From the NCBI GenBank assembly GCA_001464475.1, contig LNDX01000008.1, positions 56,832 to 120,831 of the forward strand: 64,000 nucleotides of DNA. Reading direction: 5' to 3'. This stretch comes from Flavobacteriaceae bacterium Ga0077528 (GTDB lineage: Bacteria; Bacteroidota; Bacteroidia; Flavobacteriales; Flavobacteriaceae). Positions 1 to 8,816 of this stretch are shown here, piece by piece. The position numbers and the translations under genes were made by a program. The stretch's first letter is position 1. Every line of letters starts with the position of its first letter. The notes under the pieces are model-generated. The model worked only from the letters and a program-made list of their open reading frames with translations, was not told the origin of the DNA and did no database searches.

Positions 1-302
1 GGATATGTCATTTTAACCATACAAGCAATAAAAAAAGAACTTGAATGTGCCTGAATGGTTCTTACATCATTTTTTTTACAGTAATTCCTTAACCTCATAA
101 CGGCCCAAAAATCAAAACGATGTTTTCTTCTTAAGAAAAAATAATTTACATCATCCTTGATGCTTTTTTTTAAACTGCCTTCTTTTCGGGTAACAACTAA
201 ACCAGAAAATTCCATTCTTGACGAAAGAGAATTTGCAAAACTGACTGCCATTTTTTCTGCTCCTCCAATATCAAGCGAGTCTATAATTTGAATAATCCTC
301 AT
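1..302 (-). CDS. Glycosyltransferase family 4, N-terminal part (cut by window edge)
   Basis: The first 100 codons can be read from an ATG at 302 to the left edge without a stop. The protein opens MRIIQIIDSLDIGGAEKMA, the usual first beta strand and glycine-rich loop of a GT-B fold family 4 glycosyltransferase (the IGGAE motif lies in the acceptor-side domain). The start overlaps the stop of the upstream gene as ATGA, so the two are translationally coupled in the same operon. The donor-binding half with the EX7E motif lies outside the window, so the sugar cannot be guessed. Likely a cytoplasmic or membrane-associated enzyme of surface glycan assembly. Confidence 0.8.
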   Translation of the reverse strand, partial: MRIIQIIDSLDIGGAEKMAVSFANSLSSRMEFSGLVVTRKEGSLKKSIKDDVNYFFLRRKHRFDFWAVMRLRNYCKKNDVRTIQAHSSSFFIACMVKMTY

Positions 303-1417
303 GATTTTAATATATTCTTTATTTCTTGTTCAAATTTATCAATTGTAAATTGCCGGGACCAATTTATTCCCTCTTTTATTTTTTTATTATATTCTTCTTG
401 ATTTGACAATAAGTCACTTATCGAAGTAACATCGGTCTGCAAATTTTCAGTTAATAAGATTCCTCTTTCACCAAAATTCAGCATATTTGGCACACAAGAA
501 ATAGGTGTTGCTATTGGTAAGCAACCCCAAAACATGGCTTCGGCAACCACTTTTGGCCAACCTTCGCTTTTGGAAGGCAATATTAAACAATGACTTTCTT
601 GATAGATTTTTTTCATAGATTCTCTATCGGTATTTCCTTTTAGAAATATATTAGAATTCAATTTTTTTGAATGAATATATTCTTCTAGAATCGCTCGTTC
701 ACTTCCATCGCCATAAATTGATAATTCTATATCAAAATTCTGTTTTTTCAGTTCTTCAACAACCTTAATTACATAAAGTGGTTGTTTTCCTTTTGATAAC
801 ATCCCAACGAAAATCATTTTTATTGTACCATTCATATTTCTTGGCTCAATTTCAATAATTTCAGATTTAGCATACGTAGCAGTAAAAAAAGGCTTAATAT
901 TTTTAGTTTGGTTTTTCCATTCTCCATAAACCAATACTTGCATATTTTTAGTAAGAAAAGTATTGCTAAGTATCCATTTTTGAATTTTATAACTTATGGG
1001 TTGCTTTGCTTTAGAATCCCAATTGCCTGCATATTTTACAGTTTTCTTTTTGTTTGGAAAAAACATCTGAATACAGCTAGCTAACAAACCAATATTCCCT
1101 GGACATCTAAGATGAATAACATCTGAATTATAAATACTTTTAAAAAGGATTATACAATTAATTAATAGTATTGGAATGGCTTTTAAAGCACTAAAAAATG
1201 TCTTAAAATTAAATTCTTTTAATTCATAAATCTTATCAATTTTAAAAGGAATTTTGGTTATCAATAAATCGCCTTCCTTTTCCCAAAACGTACATGAAAA
1301 AGCAATCTCATCTACATATTTTTGCCACACTTCAATTTCTTTTACGTAAGGACTATAGGCGTAAATCCCATCTGACTTTCTGATAAAAGGTGCTGATGAA
1401 ATGACTAAAAACTTCAT
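299..1417 (-). CDS. Glycosyltransferase family 4
   Basis: 372 residues, normal length for a GT-B retaining glycosyltransferase. The C-terminal half has the family core: a FVGMLSKGKQP strand-loop near residue 203, YGDGSE near 235 and the EX7E motif with E285 and E293 in SEGWPKVVAEAM. The N-terminal acceptor half is poorly conserved, as usual. It starts at ATG 1417, overlapping the stop of the acetyltransferase gene by one base, and its own stop overlaps the next gene, so it sits in the middle of an operon. It should add one sugar to a lipid-linked glycan at the inner membrane face; the substrate is unknown. Confidence 0.88.
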   Translation of the reverse strand: MKFLVISSAPFIRKSDGIYAYSPYVKEIEVWQKYVDEIAFSCTFWEKEGDLLITKIPFKIDKIYELKEFNFKTFFSALKAIPILLINCIILFKSIYNSDVIHLRCPGNIGLLASCIQMFFPNKKKTVKYAGNWDSKAKQPISYKIQKWILSNTFLTKNMQVLVYGEWKNQTKNIKPFFTATYAKSEIIEIEPRNMNGTIKMIFVGMLSKGKQPLYVIKVVEELKKQNFDIELSIYGDGSERAILEEYIHSKKLNSNIFLKGNTDRESMKKIYQESHCLILPSKSEGWPKVVAEAMFWGCLPIATPISCVPNMLNFGERGILLTENLQTDVTSISDLLSNQEEYNKKIKEGINWSRQFTIDKFEQEIKNILKS

Positions 1418-1965
1418 TATAAATATCCGTTAGATGAATTTTGAGAAATAACTTTTGCTGGAACTCCAAGCATAACAGAATTTTCTGCTACATCGGTTGT
1501 GACTAAAGAACATGCTCCAATCAATACATTATCACTAACAATAATATTTCCTGCAACAACTGAATTTGCTCCAATATAAACATTGTTCCCAATAATTGGC
1601 ACGCCTCTTTTTTCATCAATACCAGAAACTCCAATGGTTACTCCTTGTGAAATATTACAATTGTTTCCAATGACAGCCTTTGCGTTTAAGAAAATCCCAC
1701 CAAAATGACCTATATAAAAAGAATGCCCTATTTGTGCAGAAGCCGGAATTGAAATTCCTGTTGCAATTTCAATTGACTTTCTCCATAGTAAACAAAAGGA
1801 AAGAACGATTTGTCTTAAAACCGGAATTTTAAGTCTTCTGTGAAAAAAATTTGCTGTTCTATATTGCATTATTGCCCAAAATCCTTGCGTTAAAAAAAGT
1901 ATCGTTATGAAGTTGCCTCCATACGATTTATACTTTTTATAATCTGATTGTATCAATGCAAACAT
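1417..1965 (-). CDS. Serine acetyltransferase-like hexapeptide O-acetyltransferase
   Basis: 182 residues. From about residue 75 onward there are hexapeptide turns (IGHSFYIGHF, IGNNCNISQG, IGNNVYIGAN, VLIGACSLV) that build a left-handed beta helix, in the arrangement of CysE-type serine acetyltransferases. The N-terminal part is much shorter than in true CysE and the gene lies between glycosyltransferases, so the likely role is acetyl-CoA dependent O-acetylation of a glycan sugar rather than cysteine synthesis. A second protein of this type is encoded at 37989-38555. Family sure, acceptor unknown. Confidence 0.82.
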   Translation of the reverse strand: MFALIQSDYKKYKSYGGNFITILFLTQGFWAIMQYRTANFFHRRLKIPVLRQIVLSFCLLWRKSIEIATGISIPASAQIGHSFYIGHFGGIFLNAKAVIGNNCNISQGVTIGVSGIDEKRGVPIIGNNVYIGANSVVAGNIIVSDNVLIGACSLVTTDVAENSVMLGVPAKVISQNSSNGYL

Positions 1966-1969
1966 AACT

Positions 1970-3118
1970 TTAGTTTTTAATTAAAGAATTGAAAAAATCG
2001 ATATTCTTTTTGGTAATTTTATCAGCAGAAAATTTTTCTAAAACAAAGGTTCTAGCATTATTTTCAATTTCAATAGCCTTTGCTTCATTAGAAAAAACCC
2101 AATTGATTTTTTCAGCAATATCTTCAGGATTGAAGGGATCACAAAGCAAACCAGTTTCATATTCTGCAATCGTTTCTGGTCCTGGGCCTTCTTTTGTGAA
2201 TACTACAACTTTTTTCATTGCCATAGCCTCTGGCGCAACCAATCCTTGTGTTTCCATGTGAGACGGAAAAACACAAACATGAGCCATTGCATACTTTTCA
2301 GGAATTTTATCATAATCAACCAATCCGTGGAAATAAATATCTTTAGATAATTCACCAAGTTTTGGCAATTCAACTTCTGTCAACATTTTTGTATAGGATG
2401 TTCCGTCAGGATAAAACCATTCTCTTCCATAAATTTCTAGAGTTGCGTCAGGAAATTGTTTTTTGATGTATGGAAAGGATTGTATCAGTTGTCGGACTCC
2501 TTTTTTCTCACAAACACTACCCACAAAAACAATACTATGCTTTTTTACAACTGCATTTTTTGGAGAAAAGAAATCAATATCTATGGGATAATTAATCAAT
2601 TCAACTGGTTTGTTGTTGAAACTTAAAAACTTATTGGTGTGAATTTTGACGTAATTAGAAACAGGAATAAATGCATCTGCTTTCTTAAAAGAACGCTTCT
2701 CTTGAAAACCTTTCCAAAAATTTATTTTTCGGTTTTCAGATTCAGCAAAAAAATGATGTCCACCATGCAATCTAATTACATATTTTATATTTTTAATTTT
2801 ATCTATGCAAAATAAACCTAATTCACTGGCTTCAACTACATCAATTGGATTGTTTTTATGAATTTCAGCTATTTTTTGGCTCGTTGCTTTTGCACCAAAA
2901 TACCATCCTAATTTATTAATATTCTTATAATTTAATCTGTATATTTTTACACCTCTGTCTTCAACATATTCATACTCATTTTCATAATTCAAACCCACAA
3001 TAGTGACTTTAACGCCATTTTGAACCAGCTTTGGAGCTAAAGTTTTAACAAAACTTCCAATACCGCCGTGAACAAAACCAGGTTTTGGATATTCATGTGT
3101 AATTATACAGATGTGCAT
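1970..3118 (-). CDS. Glycosyltransferase family 4
   Basis: 382 residues. The N-terminus has THEYPKPGFVHGGIGSFV, the GGIG loop seen in glycogen-synthase-like GT4 enzymes, and the donor domain has FVGSVCEKKG near residue 198 and an EX7E motif with E289 and E297 (ETQGLVAPE). The PSHMETQGL form is common in GT4 enzymes with nucleotide-hexose donors. The ATG at 3118 lies inside the 3' end of the upstream gene (16-base overlap). Retaining sugar transferase of surface glycan assembly; donor and acceptor cannot be told from sequence. Confidence 0.88.
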   Translation of the reverse strand: MHICIITHEYPKPGFVHGGIGSFVKTLAPKLVQNGVKVTIVGLNYENEYEYVEDRGVKIYRLNYKNINKLGWYFGAKATSQKIAEIHKNNPIDVVEASELGLFCIDKIKNIKYVIRLHGGHHFFAESENRKINFWKGFQEKRSFKKADAFIPVSNYVKIHTNKFLSFNNKPVELINYPIDIDFFSPKNAVVKKHSIVFVGSVCEKKGVRQLIQSFPYIKKQFPDATLEIYGREWFYPDGTSYTKMLTEVELPKLGELSKDIYFHGLVDYDKIPEKYAMAHVCVFPSHMETQGLVAPEAMAMKKVVVFTKEGPGPETIAEYETGLLCDPFNPEDIAEKINWVFSNEAKAIEIENNARTFVLEKFSADKITKKNIDFFNSLIKN

Positions 3119-4512
3119 GTTTTCTCTAATTCGTTTGCCAAATTCTTACTATTTTCATTTAATGGATGTTTTACAATTAGTTCCATCCATTTACTTCTAT
3201 CTTTTCCTATTTGGCTTGGTTCTTCAATTGCTTTTAAAATCTTAGCTCCTATTTCCAATTTAGTAGTTATCCAACCTACAGCTTCAAGATTATTCATACT
3301 TCTAAAATGCTGAAATTGATAAACCTCTTTTACCGGTAGCTTAGAATTTACTCCTGGATCATAATTAAAATACAGACAAGGTTTGTCCAATACAGCAAAA
3401 TCATGCGCCATAGTACTTCCCAGATTTACAACAACATCAGAATGTAAAACCGTATTTACCAACAAAGATATATCATTATAACTTGGAAAAATATTTATAA
3501 AATTACCATCTCCTTCTGTTTCGGTTCGCCAATCAGGATTTACTACAGAAACTAAATTTTTATACTTCTCTAAAATACAATTGAATCTGCCTGATTTATC
3601 AAACGGATTGATTCGGAAAAGTATTTGTGGTCGAACAGCAACTTCAATTTTACTAATTTCTTCACATAAATCTTCTAAATAATTTGGATCATATGGAGAT
3701 GAAGTATCATTAGACGAAAAGCAAATGGTTTTTTTGTTTACATCCAATTTGTATTTTTCAAAGAATTCAGATTTGGTTAGATGCAATTTTTTATTAAAAT
3801 AAAACTCAAATTGTGGCGTTCCAACAACCATTACTTTATTAGAATCAATTTCTGGATAAAGCAAATCAAGTTCATTCTTCATAAGTTCAGACCAAACAAA
3901 ATAATAATCATAAGAAGACACCAACCTTGCTTTAGGAACGTTATCCCATGAATAAATAACTGTTGCTGTTTTGATTCCTTTACTTCTAGAATAATTTATT
4001 ATTGGCGCACTTGTCATAGAACGCTGGTGCAGATTTAAAACAATATCAGGCTGAATTAGATCTATTTCTTTTGATAATTCTTGTGCAACATTGGTTTTGA
4101 GCATTAAATTATCATATTTTTTTTCTAAAAAAAGAATTGCATTATATGATTTTGAAACAAAAAAACCTAAAAATTCCGATAAATTTAAAAGAAATTTACG
4201 TTTGAAACCTTTTTGATTTCTGCTCCAAAAGTATGAAATAGTTTCGTTTTTAAGTTTCTTTTTGTTTATCAATAATCTTGCATAAACAACTACTTCTCTT
4301 ATAATTCTAGCAATAAACGGTTCAGTAAAATATGGAATGAAAATAAATTCTTTTATATCTTGAGAAACAGTTTTAATTTCGGCAACAGCGGCATTAGGAA
4401 TTTGATGAAAAACATAAATTTCAAATCCTCTTTGGGTTAATTCGTTTACAAAATCTGAATACAAATAATTTCTTACGACTACTCCATCAGGTATGATTAA
4501 AATGATTTTCAT
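3103..4512 (-). CDS. Putative GT-B-like transferase of a surface glycan operon
   Basis: 469 residues with no family I can name with certainty. It begins with a Rossmann-type strand (MKIILIIPDGVVVRNYL). The middle has YSWDNVPKARLVSSYDYYFVW, then a strand ending VVGTPQFEFY, and near the end NLGSTMAHDFAVLDKPCLYF. This order (acceptor half, 'was seen as ... which address' strand, then a GST/A-H-D loop) resembles GT-B enzymes such as CDP-glycerol phosphotransferases and lipid-A-type transferases, without their exact signature. No membrane segments are obvious. It overlaps the downstream GT4 gene, so it most likely acts in the same glycan pathway. Could instead be a glycerol- or ribitol-phosphate transferase. 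Confidence 0.5.
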   Translation of the reverse strand: MKIILIIPDGVVVRNYLYSDFVNELTQRGFEIYVFHQIPNAAVAEIKTVSQDIKEFIFIPYFTEPFIARIIREVVVYARLLINKKKLKNETISYFWSRNQKGFKRKFLLNLSEFLGFFVSKSYNAILFLEKKYDNLMLKTNVAQELSKEIDLIQPDIVLNLHQRSMTSAPIINYSRSKGIKTATVIYSWDNVPKARLVSSYDYYFVWSELMKNELDLLYPEIDSNKVMVVGTPQFEFYFNKKLHLTKSEFFEKYKLDVNKKTICFSSNDTSSPYDPNYLEDLCEEISKIEVAVRPQILFRINPFDKSGRFNCILEKYKNLVSVVNPDWRTETEGDGNFINIFPSYNDISLLVNTVLHSDVVVNLGSTMAHDFAVLDKPCLYFNYDPGVNSKLPVKEVYQFQHFRSMNNLEAVGWITTKLEIGAKILKAIEEPSQIGKDRSKWMELIVKHPLNENSKNLANELEKTCTSV

Positions 4513-4526
4513 AACAAATTGATGAT

Positions 4527-5267
4527 TTATTTTTGGGCTATAAAAATCAAATTATTATAGCCTTTTTTTCTGTCGTAAACTTGATTTAGTAATGCGTAAT
4601 ATTCTTCTAGTGAATAAATTTCGATTGATTTAAATCCAGACGATTGAATATCATTAAACAAGTCATTTTTTTTATAATAGTAACCCTCTACTTCAAATCC
4701 GTTGTAACCAGTAGTTCTATTTCCAACTTTTTCACCAAAATAAAATGAAAATAAATTTCTTAATTTAAAGTAGGTTGTTTTTAAAAAAGTTCCTTCTTGA
4801 TTGTGAACCGTTCCAATTAATACACCATTTGGTTTAGCAATTTTGTAGGCATTTTTAAAAATATCAATTCTATCTTGTTTTTTTACAACATAAGTTAGCA
4901 TACTGTTCAAAATAGTTACTAAATCAAACTTGTTTTCTACTTTATTATAATCTTTAGCATCAATTACTAGTGTTTTAGTAACCGAATCTACTTTCCATTT
5001 TTTTAAGTTTTCATTGCACTTTTCAATCATATTTGATGATATGTCAGAGGCAATTATTTCACTTGGTTTAAAAAAATTCTCAATAGTTTCAATTTCTCGA
5101 CCAGTTCCACAACCAAAAATTTTTATGCTTTTTATATCACCAACTTTACTGTATATCTCTTTAGCTTTTTTAAACATAAAAATCTCAAATTCAGCAGATT
5201 TTTTCATGTTTTCTTGTACTTCGATTACATTATCGATTTCCCAAAAATCTTTATTTTCAATTTTCAT
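4527..5267 (-). CDS. Class I SAM-dependent methyltransferase
   Basis: 246 residues. Motif I of the Rossmann methyltransferase fold is visible as FGCGTGREIE at residues 51-60, followed by an acidic residue at the end of strand 2 (ASDISSNM) and a motif resembling LVTILNSMLTYV for strand 4. The protein is soluble and about the normal size for small-molecule or sugar methyltransferases. It is followed after 14 bases by the GT-B-like gene and preceded directly by another methyltransferase gene, so O- or N-methylation of a glycan residue is the natural guess. The target is not known. Confidence 0.8.
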   Translation of the reverse strand: MKIENKDFWEIDNVIEVQENMKKSAEFEIFMFKKAKEIYSKVGDIKSIKIFGCGTGREIETIENFFKPSEIIASDISSNMIEKCNENLKKWKVDSVTKTLVIDAKDYNKVENKFDLVTILNSMLTYVVKKQDRIDIFKNAYKIAKPNGVLIGTVHNQEGTFLKTTYFKLRNLFSFYFGEKVGNRTTGYNGFEVEGYYYKKNDLFNDIQSSGFKSIEIYSLEEYYALLNQVYDRKKGYNNLIFIAQK

Positions 5268-5271
5268 GTGA

Positions 5272-6078
5272 CTATTTTTTTTTCATTAACATCGTTAAGT
5301 GCATGCAAGAAAATAATTTTGAGAAAGAGGTTGCTGATTGTTCCCAATCGTCGTGGTGCCATTTTTTTCCCAAAGCTATTTTTTTTTCTTCTGAAATTGG
5401 TATAAACGACAACAAAAAAGCCCATTTGGTTTTACCCAACATTGCACGTTTTTCAACTACATCAAAAGCATTTGTAAATTTATAAACTGTTTTTTTTGTG
5501 AAGGGCCATTCCCAAGCAGCATCGGTTTGAAAAGGCCTGTAAATCATTCGAATAAATTTAATTGGCAAACTAGTTTCTAAAGGGTCGTAACTTATTACAA
5601 CTCCATCTTTAGCTAATTTTTCGTTCAATCTGGCAATTAACAAATCTACATTGGGAAAGTGATGCAAAACACCATAGGCATAAATAATATCAAAATCTTT
5701 TTCGGCAAAATCATCTGAAAGAAAATCTATTGCGAGCGCTTTTGCATTAGGAAAAGGAGCAATTTTCTCGCTTAATTTTTCAATAGCAACATCGCTCAAG
5801 TCAATTCCGAAGTACTGTTTAGAATTTTCTGCCAAGTGAAGTGTTAAGTTATTTCCAGAAAAACAACCTAAATCTAGCACCTTTTTGTTAGACAAATCTC
5901 CAAACCAAACTTTATGAGTAGCATAAGTTTTTTCAAGTATTCCTAAACTTTTAGATATATTCTTTAATATTTTTTCTCTTAAAAAAGACCAAATCTTAGT
6001 GGCAAAGTTTTTTTTCTTGGTGTTGTAAAACTCTTTCTGCTTTACGTTGGTATCAATTATTTCCTGTTTAGTCTTCAT
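5272..6078 (-). CDS. Class I SAM-dependent methyltransferase
   Basis: 268 residues. Motif I is VLDLGCFSGN at residues 67-76, the acidic post-II residue is in FGIDLSDVAI and motif IV is IIYAYGVLHHF, the pattern of the methyltransferase type 11/UbiE-like group. The C-terminal tail has a short hydrophobic stretch (MHLTMLM) that could associate with the membrane. Only four bases separate it from the next methyltransferase gene, and 46 bases from the FemAB-like gene before it. Likely modifies a sugar or lipid-linked glycan; substrate unknown. Confidence 0.82.
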   Translation of the reverse strand: MKTKQEIIDTNVKQKEFYNTKKKNFATKIWSFLREKILKNISKSLGILEKTYATHKVWFGDLSNKKVLDLGCFSGNNLTLHLAENSKQYFGIDLSDVAIEKLSEKIAPFPNAKALAIDFLSDDFAEKDFDIIYAYGVLHHFPNVDLLIARLNEKLAKDGVVISYDPLETSLPIKFIRMIYRPFQTDAAWEWPFTKKTVYKFTNAFDVVEKRAMLGKTKWAFLLSFIPISEEKKIALGKKWHHDDWEQSATSFSKLFSCMHLTMLMKKK

Positions 6079-6124
6079 CTCAATTTTAAAAAAAACAAAT
6101 TTAACTTATAAATTTAATTTTCTG

Positions 6125-7207
6125 CTATTTAAAAACTTTTTTTAAATTAAATAGTAGTTTAGCAATAGATTGCTTGTAAGGTTTAAGCCATTTTTCCATA
6201 AAAATATAAATTTTGAAATAGAATGGTTTCAAAACCCAATATCTTGAGTTTTCAAAATTGAATAATTGACTGCCAAATCCTTCTTTAAATCGAACAACAC
6301 CCTCACTTCCACCCACAGAAACATCATAAAATTTATATCCTTTTTCGATAGAATATTTAATTAGTTCGCAATGCATATAAACCGAAATTGGCAAGTTTTG
6401 ATATTGTTTTAAAACGCCTCCATTAATATAAATTAAACGTTGTCCGCAAATCATAACATAAATTGCACCCACAACTTTATTTTGATAAACACAAGTTGCA
6501 ATTATTGCCTGATTATTGACTACATAGTTTTGCAAAGTATCTTTAATAGAATCATAAGAACGCAACGGATAACCTTTGTTTTGAGCATTTTGAACAAAAC
6601 ATTCGTACGCTTCAGCAATAGCTTCTTTAGTTGTTACCTGCTGAAATTGAAAATCAAACGCACTAACTTTCTTTAAATTTCTTTTATGATTGGAACCAAA
6701 TCCTTGAACAACCGCATCAAAGGTTTTATTATGTAAATCAACCAATCGCATTCCGAAAAGTGGAATAACATACTTGAATTTTGTTCCTTCCAATCCACTA
6801 TAAAAAATACTATTTGATGAGATTTTATCTAAAGTATAATCATGGAAAGCATCACCACCTTTAAGTAGTGGCAAATTAATTTGAAAATAACAACAGTTCT
6901 TTTTAACCGCATATTCTTTCAAATCAGTTAAGACCGAATCCATTAAATGTTCTTGATTTTTATCTAAAACTGGCCCACAAGGAACAATTAAAAATTTAAA
7001 AACAGAAAATTTTGCGATTACAATTCCGCATCCTCCAATTATTTTATCATTTTCTGTGATGATATAAAAATCGTGATCAAAGCCATAAACATCATAAGAT
7101 TTTATCCAAAAAGATAATTGGTTGTACAATCCTCTTTCGGTTGTCTGAAGATAATTGTCCCATTTATCAAGCCAATTTTGCTCTTTTGTAAAAAAGGATT
7201 GTATCAT
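6125..7207 (-). CDS. FemAB/BioF2-like GNAT-fold acyltransferase
   Basis: 360 residues with two GNAT-like halves: an N-terminal one with IIGGCGIVIAKFSVFKFLIVP and a C-terminal one with VVGAIYVMICGQRLIYINGG and YKFYDVSVGGSEGVVRFKEGFG. This matches the FemAB-related acyltransferase group (PF13480 type), whose members transfer aminoacyl or acyl groups to amino sugars or peptides. The start ATG overlaps the stop of the NodB-like gene as ATGA, so the two are coupled. In this setting N-acylation of an amino sugar, possibly with an amino acid, is the likely role. The donor is not determined. Confidence 0.7.
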   Translation of the reverse strand: MIQSFFTKEQNWLDKWDNYLQTTERGLYNQLSFWIKSYDVYGFDHDFYIITENDKIIGGCGIVIAKFSVFKFLIVPCGPVLDKNQEHLMDSVLTDLKEYAVKKNCCYFQINLPLLKGGDAFHDYTLDKISSNSIFYSGLEGTKFKYVIPLFGMRLVDLHNKTFDAVVQGFGSNHKRNLKKVSAFDFQFQQVTTKEAIAEAYECFVQNAQNKGYPLRSYDSIKDTLQNYVVNNQAIIATCVYQNKVVGAIYVMICGQRLIYINGGVLKQYQNLPISVYMHCELIKYSIEKGYKFYDVSVGGSEGVVRFKEGFGSQLFNFENSRYWVLKPFYFKIYIFMEKWLKPYKQSIAKLLFNLKKVFK

Positions 7208-8814
7208 GTTATACTTCTTGAAGGAATATTTGTGTTGTTTTTTATAAAAATAACACCTTTTTCATCAATGTCAAAAACGGTTTCTTGAAAATTTTTATAA
7301 AAATCTAATAATTCTGACAAAGTTGGATTCCAGATGGCTTTCTCGGTTACCTTTTGAGCTAAATAATTAAAATTACTAACCACGTTTTCATTCAAAGAAT
7401 TATCAGAATTGATTAGTTTTCCTTTGTAATGATTCATGTTGACTGAAAAATAAGTATGCGCAATAAACAATCCTGAATCTTGAACTAATGCATCAACATT
7501 TTCTTTACATAAAGCTTTAATAAAATCAACCATTTCAATGGCTTGAAAGATATAAAAATCGTTTTTGTCAATTTTATGCTTGAAAAATAATGGTGAATAT
7601 TTGGCTACTTTGTAGGTTTGCTTTTTGGCTTTTTTCCAATTAAAAAAAACTTTTAAAAGCATGATTGTTACTGGAATTGCATTTTTAAACAAACCAAAAA
7701 TTTCTAAAATTTTCCCTTTCTTAAAAATTCGTTTGGTATGCGTAATGGTTTCGATATAATTTCTAACTCTAAATTCATCATTATCATAATGAAAAATGAT
7801 ATTTTTAATAAGCAGTACTATTCGCTTCAAAAAAGGTAAATCGGAAATTGATTTATAATACTTTTCAAGATTAAAATCATTTGGATTCAACTGATTCAAA
7901 ATACCTTTGGTTGCCATTGCTGCATCAATATAATTGCAAAGCACAGAAATATTTTTGTCTAAAAGCGAAGCTTCGTAGCGTTCTTTAGCAATAGCATTTT
8001 TCTCAAACATACTAAAATTATAGGGTTGAAAACCATGATCTATCCAGATGTTTATATTTTCTAAAGGCGGAATAAAATTATAAAACTCATTAAAAGCCTC
8101 TTCGTCACTTCTTATAGATTGCGTTAAGGAGTGATAACACAATTCGTGGTTGTCGTTTTTCCATTTTAATAATTCTTCTTTATCGTTTTGAAAAGAAGCA
8201 TTATCGTCTCTTTTAGAAAAATGATTTAAAAAGAATCCTTTAGTAATTTTTAAATCAATTTTTTTAAAAAATTCACGCTGTATTTTTAAATTTTCTAAAG
8301 TATCAAAATCACAATGATCTGTAAAACAAGCAATCGCAGAAAAAGGAATTTTAGAACGACTTACTTCAATTGGATTGTTTTTCGTAAAAAGTAATGCTAA
8401 ATTTTCATTCAAATCTAGTTTTGAGTTAGCAGAAACTATTTTCTTTGTGTTCAACTCATTGCAATATCTTGTAAGTGGTGCTGCAAATTCAGGGTTGAAT
8501 CTCCAAAGTAACTCGTTAGGTTTATTTTTATTGATTTCCCAAATACCAAAATTTACGTTAGCTTGGACATAGCTTCCGTTTTGTAACTTTATTATTTTGG
8601 GTGAAAAATCATTTGCAATTCTGTCTTTTGATAAATCTACCCAAGTGTAATCATGATTTCTAAATGAAACAATTGGTTGCGAAAATTGGATTTTTATATC
8701 AAACGATTTCTCCTTTTGAAAATTTGAATTTTCAAAACAGAAAGCATTACCAACTGATTTACAGTCAATTGAAAAATCAAATTTTAACTTTGTAATCACT
8801 ATTTCATTTGACAT
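7204..8814 (-). CDS. NodB/CE4-like polysaccharide deacetylase-related protein of unknown function
   Basis: 536 residues. A central stretch resembles the NodB fold: TDHCDFDT at 165-172 in the place of the catalytic Asp and metal Asp motif, TKGFFLNHF from 191 as the second strand, and CYHSLTQ at 226-232 in the place of the H-S-x-x-H metal motif. The last His is replaced here by another residue, so metal binding may differ. The first 140 residues (beta-rich, with WVDLSKDRI) and the last 200 look unlike known deacetylases. No signal peptide is seen, so it should act in the cytoplasm on a precursor. It lies two bases downstream of the NeuC-like gene and is coupled to the FemAB-like gene: deacetylate, then re-acylate, is one inference. 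Confidence 0.5.
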   Translation of the reverse strand: MSNEIVITKLKFDFSIDCKSVGNAFCFENSNFQKEKSFDIKIQFSQPIVSFRNHDYTWVDLSKDRIANDFSPKIIKLQNGSYVQANVNFGIWEINKNKPNELLWRFNPEFAAPLTRYCNELNTKKIVSANSKLDLNENLALLFTKNNPIEVSRSKIPFSAIACFTDHCDFDTLENLKIQREFFKKIDLKITKGFFLNHFSKRDDNASFQNDKEELLKWKNDNHELCYHSLTQSIRSDEEAFNEFYNFIPPLENINIWIDHGFQPYNFSMFEKNAIAKERYEASLLDKNISVLCNYIDAAMATKGILNQLNPNDFNLEKYYKSISDLPFLKRIVLLIKNIIFHYDNDEFRVRNYIETITHTKRIFKKGKILEIFGLFKNAIPVTIMLLKVFFNWKKAKKQTYKVAKYSPLFFKHKIDKNDFYIFQAIEMVDFIKALCKENVDALVQDSGLFIAHTYFSVNMNHYKGKLINSDNSLNENVVSNFNYLAQKVTEKAIWNPTLSELLDFYKNFQETVFDIDEKGVIFIKNNTNIPSRSIT

Positions 8815-8816
8815 AA

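Noticed and set aside
1989..2261. Plus-strand open frames over minus-strand glycosyltransferase genes, such as this 90-residue one
   Set aside because: They lie wholly inside well-supported genes on the other strand and show no motif; the same holds for the other short plus-strand frames in the window.
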